A stretch of 64,000 nt of DNA from Guadua angustifolia (taxonomy: Eukaryota; Streptophyta; Magnoliopsida; Poales; Poaceae): positions 19,660,852-19,724,851 of the forward strand of contig CM070508.1 of NCBI GenBank assembly GCA_036346375.1, written 5' to 3'. Below are positions 1-9,900 of this stretch, piece by piece. The notes under the pieces were generated by a model that was not told the origin of the DNA, did not search any database, and saw only the letters and a list, made by a program, of their open reading frames with translations. How positions within the stretch are numbered: the first letter of the stretch is position 1; each line of letters begins with the position of its first letter. Both the position numbers and the translations under genes were made by a program.

Positions 1-31
1 CAAAATATTACAAAACTTTAAAAACTCCCCC

Positions 32-1371
32 TCAAAAATAACCTATCGAATGAACCAACCCAAGTTCTCCCCGAATAAAAGCAAAACGAGAAGAAGACAA
101 AGGTTTTGTGAAAATGTTTGCCAATTGATGTTCAGTATCCACATGATGAAGCACAATATTTCCCTTTTCAACATGATCTCTAAGAAAGTGAAATCTGATC
201 TCAATGTGTTTTGTTCTAGAATGTTGCACAGGGTTCTTAGCAATGCATATTGCACTAGTGTTATCACACAAAAGAGGAACACTATCCAAATTAACCCCAT
301 AATCTTTAAGTGTAGCTACTATCCAAAGAATTTGAGAACAACAACTAGCAGCAGCCACATATTCAGATTCAGCAGTTGATTGTGCAACAGAAGATTGTTT
401 TCTAGATGACCACGCAATAAGAGAATTACCCAAGAAGTGACATGAGCCAGATGTACTTTTCCTATCAATTCTACAACCTTCAAAATCAGCATCAGAGAAT
501 ACTCTTAAACTAATGCATGAGGAAGCAGAAAGCCATATGCCAAAGTCTTGAGTACCATGAAGATACATGAAAATCCGCTTGACAGCTTGTCGATGTGAAA
601 CACGTGGGGAAGCTTGAAAGCAAGCACACAAGCACACAGCAAATTGAATATCCGGTCTTGATGCAGTGAGATATAACAATGAACCTATCATGCTTCTATA
701 TTCCTTTTGATCAACCATCTCACCATCTTCATTCGGATCAAGTGTACAAGTGCCTCCCATGGGTGTCATGATCGGCTTGCAGTTTTCCATCCTAAAGCGA
801 CGAAGCAAATCTTTTGTGTACTTACTTTGATGAACAAAAGTATCTTCCTTTGTTTGTTTGATTTGTAGTCTCAAAAAGTAAGTTAACTCACCCATTATAC
901 TCATCTCAAATTCCTTCCTCATGGTTTCTGAAAACTTAGATACTAAAATATGAGATGAACCATCAAAGATAATATCATCAACATAAACTGAATGAATAGT
1001 TTATCAGTGCCTTGCTTCAGTAAAAAGAGAGTTTTGTCAACTTTTCACATTGTAAACTCCTTTTCAAGTAAAAAAATTTTTAGCCTATCATACCATGCTC
1101 TAGGGGCTTGTTTTAAACCATACAAAGCTTTTGACAATTTGAACACATAATTTGGATACTTAGGATTTTCAAAACCAAGTGGTTGCTTAACATATATCTC
1201 CTCATTAATATAGCCATTAAGAAAAGAACTTTTCACATCCATTTGATACAATCTAAAATCTTTAGATGCAGCAAATGCTAAAAGAATTCTAATGGCTTCA
1301 ATTCTAGCAACAGGAGCAAAGGTTTCATCAAAATCTAAACATTCAACTTGAGTAAATCCTTGAGCAACCAA
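32..1371 (-). pseudogene. Copia-1 reverse transcriptase and RNase H
   Basis: Two minus-strand reading frames cover the copia RT and RNase H. The upstream part (1045-1371) has the family signatures VKSSFLNG, YVKQPLGF and [15 protein letters not shown]. The downstream part (32-922) begins just after the YVDDIIF active-site motif, which is read at about 965-985 in a shifted frame. It continues through GSLLYLTASRPDI, the RNase H segments SDADFEGCRIDRKSTSG and STAESEY, and HQLANIFTKPL near its end. Reverse transcription of the element RNA would be the ancestral role. A frameshift between 923 and 1044 breaks the polyprotein, so this copy is probably inactive. Confidence 0.9.
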
Positions 1372-2178
1372 TCTAGTTTTATTCCTGACAACAGTACCAT
1401 CCTCACTTTGTTTATTTTTGAAAACCCATCTAGTTCCAATTATATTAAAATCAGGAGGTGTAGGAACAAGTTTCCAGACTTTATTAGCTCAAAATTCTCT
1501 AATTCCTCGTGCATGGCATTAATCCAAGATTCGTCAATTAGTGCATGAGATATATCTTTGGTTCAAAAGAAACAACAAAAGCAGAGTGAGCGTGAGAATC
1601 AGGAGCAATAAACTTGGATCAAGTGACTCTCTCATTTAAATCTCCAATCATCTGTTCAGGTAAATATCTTCTTTGAATGTGCAAAGGTGCTGCAACTTCA
1701 GAAACGTCTCCTTCTCCTTCGTTTTCAGCATGTACAGATGATGTTGTAGCTTGAGGATGCTCAGCTGTAGGTGATGTAGTGGTAGGTGCCAGAGGTGCTA
1801 CAGTTGGTTGTGCAGTATGAATCAACACTTCATCCTCAACATCATCATCATCATCAAGAAAGATACCCTCCCCTTGAACATATGCATCTGTACCTGCATC
1901 AATTGGACTAGTGCTAGGACTAGCCTCATCAAAAGTAACTTCACAGGTTTCTACAATTTTGTTAATCTTCAAAACAAGTACACGATAGCCACGAGTATGA
2001 GTAGGGTATCCAAGAAAATACCATTAGTTGATTTAGCTTCAAATTTATCAAGATTTCCTGATTTCAAGACAAAGCATTTGCATCCAAAAACTCTGAAATG
2101 AGATACACTAGGCCTATGACCAAAACGAACCTCATAAGAAGTCGCTACCATGATCGTCCTCGATGAAACTTTCATCAC
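1372..2178 (-). pseudogene. Copia-1 integrase C-terminus and RT linker
   Basis: The minus strand at 1969-2178 encodes a segment typical of the end of copia integrases (RPSVSHFRVFGCKCFVLK, then FEAKSTNGIFL). A frame change leads into the variable Ser/Thr- and acid-rich linker at 1619-1972, followed by a degenerate stretch to the start of RT. The catalytic D-D-E core of the integrase is absent. The coding sequence passes directly from gag tail (acidic, ending near 2150) into the integrase C-terminus, so a deletion of the protease and most of the integrase is inferred. Stops and frameshifts occur at about 1372-1618 and 1969-2000. Confidence 0.8.
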
Positions 2179-3775
2179 TCCTAGCCATGAGATACAACCC
2201 TGTCAATTCATGCTTGCTTGGAGTTGTTGTGTCATCTTCACTGCTCTCCGAATCTACATCGCTCAAATTAACTTGTTCAAGAGCAGAAAGGACTCGGTGG
2301 ACAACTTTGCGGTTTACAAAGTTTCTCTTCTTACTACTGCTTGGGGTTGTCTTCTTCTTCTCCTTCCTCTTGTCCTTGTCCTTCTCCTCCTTTGAAGATT
2401 TATCTACAATTTTAGGACAATTTAGACGAATGTGGTTGAAATCACCACACTCATAGCATCTTGGAGGGCCACCACCAACCAGTGTTATCCTAAACGCTAA
2501 ACGGTAAACAGTCGGTCGCCCTTTGTTTAGCGTTTAGACCGTTTAAACGATGTTTACACGGAGTTAAACGGTCTAAACGGTTTTGTACTGTAGCATTAAA
2601 ATAAACATATTTATGCTTATAGAAGAATAAAATATTAGAGCAAGTACACATATTTATGCATGTAAAAAATATATATACGTATTTATACATGTAACAAATC
2701 AAGTATACATATTTATGTATGAATAATATAAGATATACATAATAATATATGAAAAAACTCAAGTGAATTTGGTGTGTTCGCTTAAACGATTGGATTAAAC
2801 AGTAGTTTAGCTCGTTTAATAGCGTTTAACTCCGTTCTGTTTAGACCGTTTAGGCCGTTTATCTCCGTTTAACCGTTTAATGGACCGTTTACACACTAAA
2901 CGATACAGTTTGCCACCGTTTACCGTTTAAACGCCGTTTAAACGGCCGTTTAGCCCGTTTAGGCGAACACTGCCACCAACTCTCTTTCTCATTCGCACAT
3001 TCTGCAAAGCTTTATTAAAGCGTGAGGAGAGTAGTGCCAAGTCATCTTCAGAAAATTCTTCAATCTGTTCATCAGGTAGCGAAGACAAGAAAAACAAAGC
3101 AAAACTTGAAGAAGCATTATTCTGAGACATGCTAGATTAGGAGGTCAATACAATTGATTTATTATTATTCTTCCTAGTAAGAACATCCAATTCATGAGTT
3201 TTTAATTTAGAGAAAAGAACATCTACAGTAAGTGTACTCATGACAGTTAATTCTCTAATGGATGTAACTTTCATCTCCCAAATAGATATGTCTAATGCAC
3301 TAAGCAATTGTCTAGCATTAGTAGCTTCATCAAAGAAAACTCCAACAACACGTAAATTGCTAATAATCTTATTGAAACGTGCAAAGCAATCATCTAGTGA
3401 CTCACCAAGTTTCATCTCAAATCGTATGTATTCTTTCTTATATATATCTTGACGAACTTTTTTGATAGTGTTAGATCCCTCGTGATAATCACAAAGAGAT
3501 TTCCATACCTCATATGCAAACTTGAGATGGATCACGCAGTTGAAGTCACTTTTTCCCAATCCTTGGATGATCAAATTTCGTGTTTTGCTATTTGCTTCAA
3601 CATGTGCTTAATTGGTTTCATTGACTTGATCATTCTCAGGAACTTGATATGGCTTGTACACCTTCTCCCAGATTGCAAAGCCCTGAGCTTGAATGTATGT
3701 CTCCATCTTTGCTTTCCTAAACTGAAAATCAACACCATCGAAAACACAAGGTTTTGTCGAATACCTATTCATCGC
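2150..3775 (-). pseudogene. Copia-1 gag with CCHC zinc knuckle, split by a MITE
   Basis: The minus strand at 3137-3574 encodes a copia-type gag core (UBN2/Retrotran_gag class): FAYEVWKSLCDYHEGSN, then GESLDDCFARFNKIISNLR and ALDISIWEMKVTSI. An N-terminal part with a frameshift extends toward 3770. After the MITE, the minus strand at about 2390-2470 gives a zinc knuckle CYECGDFNHIRLNC, matching C-x2-C-x4-H-x4-C, which binds element RNA in this family. It is followed by an acidic tail down to 2150. The hAT MITE at 2480-2972 separates the gag core from the knuckle. Stops and frame changes make the gene non-functional. Confidence 0.85.
2480..2972. mobile_element. hAT-type MITE inserted in Copia-1 gag
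   Basis: This 493-bp insert begins CAGTGTTATCC and ends GGCGAACACTG, an inverted pair of the kind seen in hAT (Ac/Tip100-like) elements. It is flanked by a perfect 8-bp direct repeat, CCACCAAC, at 2472-2479 and 2973-2980; hAT elements make 8-bp target duplications. The interior is AT-rich and full of short palindromes built on GTTTAAAC/CGTTTA near both ends. There is no transposase coding capacity. The flanking sequence rejoins in the Copia-1 gag, so the MITE landed after Copia-1. Confidence 0.92.
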
Positions 3776-3817
3776 TATAGTTTCTAATCACTGGTTAAGA
3801 TTAATTAGAAAAACAAA

Positions 3818-3829
3818 GCTCTGATACCA
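3818..3829 (-). promoter_or_regulatory. Copia-1 primer binding site
   Basis: Read on the minus strand this is TGGTATCAGAGC, complementary to the 3' end of initiator-Met tRNA, the usual primer for plant copia reverse transcription. It lies 2 bp from the inner edge of the 5' LTR. Confidence 0.9.
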
Positions 3830-3831
3830 CT

Positions 3832-5280
3832 TGTAGGATCGAAATATACTAATATAGCAATCAGAGGGGGGTGGATGATTGCGCGGAAGCCAAATTCAAA
3901 TTTTTATGATTTTTGACACCCCACAATTCGGACTCAAATTGCTTGTTTCGGATTTACAAAAACCTTATTACGCCGGACCAAACTTTCAATTGCACACCAG
4001 ACCAAATTTTGCGCCGGACCAAATTTTTACATGTACACCGGACCAAACTTCACTCCGGACAGAAAGTTTTGCATGTACGCCGGACCAAATTTCTACTATG
4101 CCAAACAAAATCAGTTCACGCCAGACCAAATAAAAACAGTCTGACACACGTTCACTAAAATAGTAATTCCTAAATATCCAACTGTTGGATTGATGTGAAA
4201 TTTTAACTGTAAAAACTAGATTCAATTCTAAAGCTAACCCAAAAAGAATCAACTCGATCGAATCTATAAATCTTGAGATATTACCTTCACAAGATAATAC
4301 TTTTGTAAGAGACCGAACTCCGTGATGCGTCCCCTTGTGCAACGGACCAAACTTCAGAAACTTCAACTACCACGAACCAATCTTCTAGTCAGCTGATTTT
4401 TCTTCACGCCACAAATGAGCAAACTTCTAGCCACGATTTGCTTTTTCCTTGTAAGCATGCAATCGGCACAAGAACTATTTAGTTGTAATGATGCATGCAT
4501 GCATTGAGAGCAAGAACAAAAAGCCTCCAGGCACAAATCTCCAGGCCGCCAGCCACCGAAACAAAACGTCCAGCCGCAAACAAATATCTCAAGCAGCCAC
4601 GCATGCATGCAGCCGCCACACCGTATTTTTTCTTCGTGCCGCCGGCCGCAAAGACTCAACAGTCGCTCGGAAGATTTTTTATTTTCTTTTTGTCTAATAA
4701 TTGTACTCTAAATAAAAGAGTACAAACCCTAAAATCTCGATACACATAAACAGGAGACATCTCCCCCTATTTATACAGAACAAACATAAAAGAGATTGAA
4801 TACAATTCCACTTCCAACATGGAAAGAGTTCGTATACATCTCAACCTGGCTCAAACATGACCAAATACAACTCTTGCACACGTGTACAGCCCATATGCCA
4901 TACTCACGTGACTAACCAACCTCCATGTGCATCGTTCTCTAGCCCGAACGTCCCGCATGACATCCTCGATCTCCAAGACCTCGATTCCTCCGTGAATCTA
5001 GTCTCGAACCTCAGTTCCTCCATGAACCTAGTTCCAGTCCCGTCATCGACTACATTCGCCCTCGAGCAACACCTGCACACGAATAAACAAAAAACGAATC
5101 CGAGCACAAATCCACGACTTGACTCACAGTCAATCCATGCAACCACTCACATGAGCGCATTGCATCAAGCAAAATCATTAACATGCTATCACTAGCATAT
5201 CAAATCAACATCTTAAACAACACATGCCATGATCACAACCACTTTGTAATGCCAATTTCATTACTAAGCCAATTTTTCAG
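3832..5280 (-). repeat. Copia-1 5' LTR (outer boundary approximate)
   Basis: The inner end starts TGTAGGATCGA on the plus strand, directly beside the primer site. A TATAAATA box is read on the minus strand at 4768-4775, leaving roughly 500 bp of U3 beyond it. The stretch from about 4140 to 4290 is recognisably similar to the Copia-2 5' LTR at 37480-37620. No second LTR is available in the window, so the outer end cannot be fixed. Part of the LTR at 3900-4140 repeats a short CCGGACCAAA-type unit several times. Confidence 0.7.
3960..4135. repeat. Short degenerate tandem repeats within the Copia-1 LTR
   Basis: Units of about 30-40 bp containing CGGACCAAA and GCACACC or TGTACGCC recur five or six times with substitutions. 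They are contained in the R/U5 side of the LTR and encode nothing convincing. Confidence 0.6.
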
Positions 5281-5715
5281 TACATGATTTCACAAACAAA
5301 ACTCTGAAATGCTGAAAGGAAGAAAATAATTATACAAGAGCTGAAATGCTGAAATGGTTTAGAAGAAATATTAGAATCGAGCTGAGCTGAGTCCGAGTGT
5401 AATTGAGTTTCATTCAAAATTAACTCATTTCAATTTTAAACTAATTAACAGAGTAATCAAAACAGACCAAGAGCCCATTACGGAGTTCTTTTTTCCACCC
5501 TATTAGTTGGAGCAATGTCATGTGTTCAGAAGCCGGATACATTGTTGTTGTCAAATAGCTCGTTGCATATGTTAGCTGAATATACTATAGCAACATTGCT
5601 TGTGCAAAGATAGCGTTGATAATTTTATATTGAAGTTACATATTATAAAGCTAGATACTATTAAAAAAATCGACAGGTTCTTTCTTTTTCTCAAGACAAA
5701 AAGAATTGTAAGTTA
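5281..5715. other. Intergenic, no gene seen
   Basis: AT-rich sequence without a supported coding region. A stretch of about 50 bp at 5290-5340 resembles intron sequence of the kinase gene at about 10698-10748, possibly a trace of duplicated kinase-gene sequence. Confidence 0.5.
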
Positions 5716-6091
5716 GGTTATGTTTGGATCCTTGGACTAATTGTTAGCTGGCTAAAAAATAGTCCTAGTCTATCCAAACAGAAAGACTAATAGGTGGGCT
5801 AATTTTTAGCCAACCCTTCAACTAACAATTAGTCTATTAGTTGGTGGGTGGGAGCTAATTTGGACTAAAAGCATGTAACACACTGAGAAAAGTCTGAAAT
5901 ACCCTCGTCATTATGAGGGGCAGACATATTATGAGGAACAGACATGACTTTTCAAAGAAATTAGTTCAACCATTAGCCATGTATCCAAACAGTCCTGGGC
6001 TAATTTTAGATGGACTAATTATTAGCTGGCTAACAATTAGCTCTAGCCATTAGCCAGCTAACAATTAACTCTAGTCCATCCAAACATAGCC
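5716..6091. mobile_element. Tourist-like (PIF/Harbinger) MITE
   Basis: A 376-bp element starts GGTTATGTTTGGAT and ends ATCCAAACATAGCC, inverted repeats that match at 13 of 14 positions. TTA lies immediately on both sides (5713-5715 and 6092-6094), the 3-bp target duplication expected of Tourist/PIF-type MITEs. The interior repeats TTAGCTGGCTAA and GGACTAA palindromes. There is no coding capacity. It lies about 880 bp downstream of the stop codon of the kinase gene. Confidence 0.9.
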
Positions 6092-6094
6092 TTA

Positions 6095-6971
6095 ATAAAC
6101 TCTGTACAGCTTACTTAGTACAATCCTGATGAAAAATAATCTTGTGCATGGAAGTTCAGAGCTAGAGTTCGTTCTGTCGGCTAGGAAACGGAGTCCAGTT
6201 CGTTTTGGTTTGTCTCAGTTTCGGTTTTATCCGAACTAACTCCAGAGTCGTGTGTTTTCAGATATGTTTTCAGTCGTGTTGTCGACTAGATAATGTAGTC
6301 TAGTTTTGATTGGAGTCAGGTTCGGATGAGGTATTATCTGAACTTGTATCGGGGTTTCAGGTCTTCAGAGTTCGCAGTCTTGGTTGTGCCGGATTACAAA
6401 TACTATTTAAACCCGGCAAAACTTTGAAGAGTCTGATTAGGTTCCAACAAGTTTAGCAGTCCGGATTGGCTATCGGTAACTGAATTCAGTTTAGTCTGTA
6501 ATCTCTAACTTGTACAAGTATTGAGTAAGAAAAACAAAAAAGCCTGCGGAAGTGTTTTTTTTTTTTTTGGCAGCACCCAAAAACTCTGATCTGTTCTTGC
6601 TGTTTTTTTTCCCCTCCTGCCGTCTGCTGTTTTTTTTCCTGTATTGCACTGCTACTTTGTGTTGCAGAATAGCAAACCGGCAATACTGGAGAGGTGGATC
6701 GACTGCTTCTGTGCAGTATTCCGGCTAAGCAAGAAGTAGTCCGACTTCTCCTGTGCTGTAATCTGGCAACGTAGCATAGTTGTCTAGCTATACAGAAGCA
6801 TGTTCAGGTTATTACAGAATAGTAATCTGACAACTTAAAGAGAGGATTTGCAACAAATCCTCCTTAATCCTCTAAACAAGTAGCTCTCTACTCTTCACGG
6901 TTTGTACAATCTGGTATTCTGTAACCAACCTTTCATCCTGTACACCTTGGACCATTAACCCCTCTGCACTC
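6095..6971. other. Downstream flank of the kinase gene, including its presumed 3' UTR
   Basis: No coding region is supported here. The part nearest 6971 must include the 3' UTR of the minus-strand kinase gene, but I could not pick a poly(A) signal. Between 6170 and 6480 there are repeated GTTTCGGTT/TCCGAACT-type words and a TATTTAAA box, which could be an unrecognised LTR fragment. Confidence 0.4.
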
Positions 6972-9900
6972 CTATGTGCTTCTGTTCTTCAAGCTGCCGT
7001 GAGTAGAGGGGAACACTCCACTGTATTCAAAGGCCCTGCTATCCATATCAAACGTCGTAGATGACGTCGATGCATTGGAGTATGGATACTTTGGTGCAAC
7101 CTTCATCATTCTCGAGTCGATGCTGAATGAAGAGCTTGTTGACATCGAGCTCGGTGAGAGCCCATTATCCTGCATTATCACCTCAATCTCCCTCACAATG
7201 CTGTTCATGGACGGCCGGTCAGCTGCTACCTCTTCAACACATTGCAATGCCAGCTTCAAGAACCTTTGGAAACCGAGGAGGTTCCCCATTTTCTGAAGAA
7301 CTGGGTCCATCACATCCTTCAGCCCACAGTACATGCGGTCTTCCATGTCTAATGCCATCTTCACCTCGCGGACAATATACTTCTCCTTGTATATCGGTGG
7401 CCTAGCCACTATAAGCTCTAGCAGTACCACACCGAAGCTATAGACATCGCTCTTTGCTGTGAGCTGCTGTGTCATGTAGTACTCTGGGTCTAGGTAGCCC
7501 TGCATGGATGTCAAGTGTTTTAAGGGATTGGACTGATATGACGAATATATACTAAAGTTTCAATGAAATGGCAAGCATGGCATGGTTGTGACAAGAAGCT
7601 TACCGGTGTTCCCTTGACGTTTGTGCAGAGTTGGCCTTCCTCACTGTCTGATACCAACAAGGAGAGCCCAAAATCTGCGACCTTTGCGGTCAGCTTCTCG
7701 TCCAGGAGAATGTTGGTGGACTTCACATCTCTGTGAATGATTGGAGGATTGGCATGGTCATGGAGGTAAGCTAGCCCTATAGCTGAATCCAGAGCTATCT
7801 TTAGTCTCCTACTCCAGTCCAATTGTACTCCTTTCATACCTACAGTGACCAATTGTGATCAATCCAGCTGATAATTATAGGAAAAAGATCATGTATGATC
7901 TGACGATATTGTGGCGTAACATGTGTACCTGGTTTCAGAAGTTAGCCAAAAAAAAAGGCAATGTCTTGTATAATTGAAAGTTACTTGTGACAATGAGATG
8001 GAAGAGCATACCATATAGCGCCTCACTTAGAGTTCCATTGGGTATGAACTCGTAAACAAGGATCCTTTCGCCCTTCTCGAAGCAGAAACCGACTAGCCCA
8101 ACCAAGTTCTTGTGATGAACCCTTGAAAGGAGCTCGATTTCTGTCTTGAACTCAAGCCCACCCTGCATGGACCCTTGCTTGGACCTCTTGATGGCTATGA
8201 GCTGCCCATCCTGAACTTTTCCTCGGTACACCTGTTTTTATAGGAACCAAAAAGATCATAGAACTGTCCTAAAGATGAGAAGAAAGAAATGCTGTACTTT
8301 CAGTTCACCAAAGGATTGTTTGCTTACCGTTCCATAGCCTCCTGCTCCAATTGCATTGATTTCTCGGAAGTCGTTGGTGCTCAACTTGAGTTCTTCCAGT
8401 GTAAAGCATCTAGCACTTTTGAGTTTTGGTGCTTCACCAATATCTTCCCCCCTTGATCCCCATGATGCTGTGAAAACATGAACAGAAAGATAAAAAAACG
8501 AGGTAAAGCAACATGAGATGATGCAATATGTACTGAAACTATGAGGTCAGTGCATGCATTACCAAAAGGATTGTTGAGGGAGACAAGCCTCTGAGCCCGT
8601 TTCTTTTGCCGGATGGCGTAAATTCCGATCAGCGCAAGCCCGACGACCAGGAGAACAGATCCAGTCACAACGCCAATCAAAACAGCTCGAGAAGCTGCGA
8701 CACCAACAGCTACATGTCAGCCTAGCCCATTTGGTAGCATGAAAAACATCACTGAAGAAGTGATTCAATTACTTTTGTCGTGGAACGGGTAAGGATGTGC
8801 CTTCACATAGTAAGGCCCAAACTCTTCCGGTAGAATGTAAGTCCCAAGTGACAGGTTGAAGCAGTTTAGCACCTGGGAGTAGTTGAACCTGTTCTGGTTT
8901 TCTGGGCAAGCTCTGATATCCACATTAAGATATGCATCGTCGTTGTAGTACGGTACCAAGACTAGCCTGTTCGGGGTACAGCTGCTCAGTTTGCTCGAGA
9001 GGTTTCTGTTCAGGCCAGGAAGATACAAGTTGACCTCGCCAAAGGAAGGAGCTCTGAAGACAATAGTTTCAACAAAAGGATTTGCACACTGGACATCAAT
9101 GGAAGGAGGATTGGGTGGAGGTTCAGTTAGCCCCGTGCAAGGCATAGTGCCCAACAGAAGAGAATCTCCACTGCAGAGTGGGTTTCCTGCAAGCCTGAGG
9201 CAGAAAAGAAGCAAGAAAGCATAGGGAGTAAGGATTTCAAGAGAATGAAATGCACTGCCTTGTCATGAATACAAGCCTTGAAATGAGCATGATACGCACA
9301 GGAGAATTTGGCCTTTCAGGCTGTTGTACACTGTAACTGAAGTGATTCTGTTGTTCCGGACATCAACGCGATCTAGTTCCTTGCTGATGTTGTTGCCCAT
9401 GTCAAGCGTGGCATTCAGTTGATTATCACTCAATATTCTGCAAATAGTTTCAGGCTTTAACAAGTCTGTAAAATAAAACATAGCATATGAGACAGAGATC
9501 CTTTTAATTATTTTTTCTGTTGTCTTACAAATGTTGCAAATAAGGCAAGCTGAACAGCTTCTGTGGCAGTTGCCCGGAAAGCCGGACTGACTGCATTGTA
9601 CTGCACCGTGAAAGGAAAGAGTATATTATCATTTACAGCTCTAAAACTGCCTTTTTACTGAATACAGATAGCACTGTATCTTACAGGGTCATTAATCTGG
9701 GAAATTCTGTAAACCAGCTTGGAACTTGAGAAGGCGCAAAGCTGTTGTTGCTTAGATCCCTGTGGATAGTGCCATATCACTGGTTAATCATAGTGAGAGA
9801 GCAAGTTCGTATTGAAAAGCTGATTGAGCTTGCACTAAGTTCTTACACATTTTCGAGCCCGCTCATTCCGGTCAAATTAGGCATCGGTCCACTTAGCTTG

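Larger units (their letters stand above)
1..5280 (-). mobile_element. Copia-1: Ty1/copia LTR retrotransposon, internally deleted
   Basis: On the minus strand, reading from high to low coordinates, I see a 5' LTR, a tRNA-iMet-type primer site, gag with a CCHC knuckle, the integrase C-terminus, reverse transcriptase and RNase H, then a polypurine tract next to the left edge (plus-strand CTCCCCCTC at about 27-35). The 3' LTR lies almost wholly outside the window, so no target duplication can be checked. Gag, the zinc knuckle and G-rich polypurine tract suggest the SIRE/Maximus lineage; that placement is inferred. Protease and the integrase core are missing, and gag is split by a hAT MITE. The outer end of the 5' LTR near 5280 is approximate. 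Confidence 0.85.
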
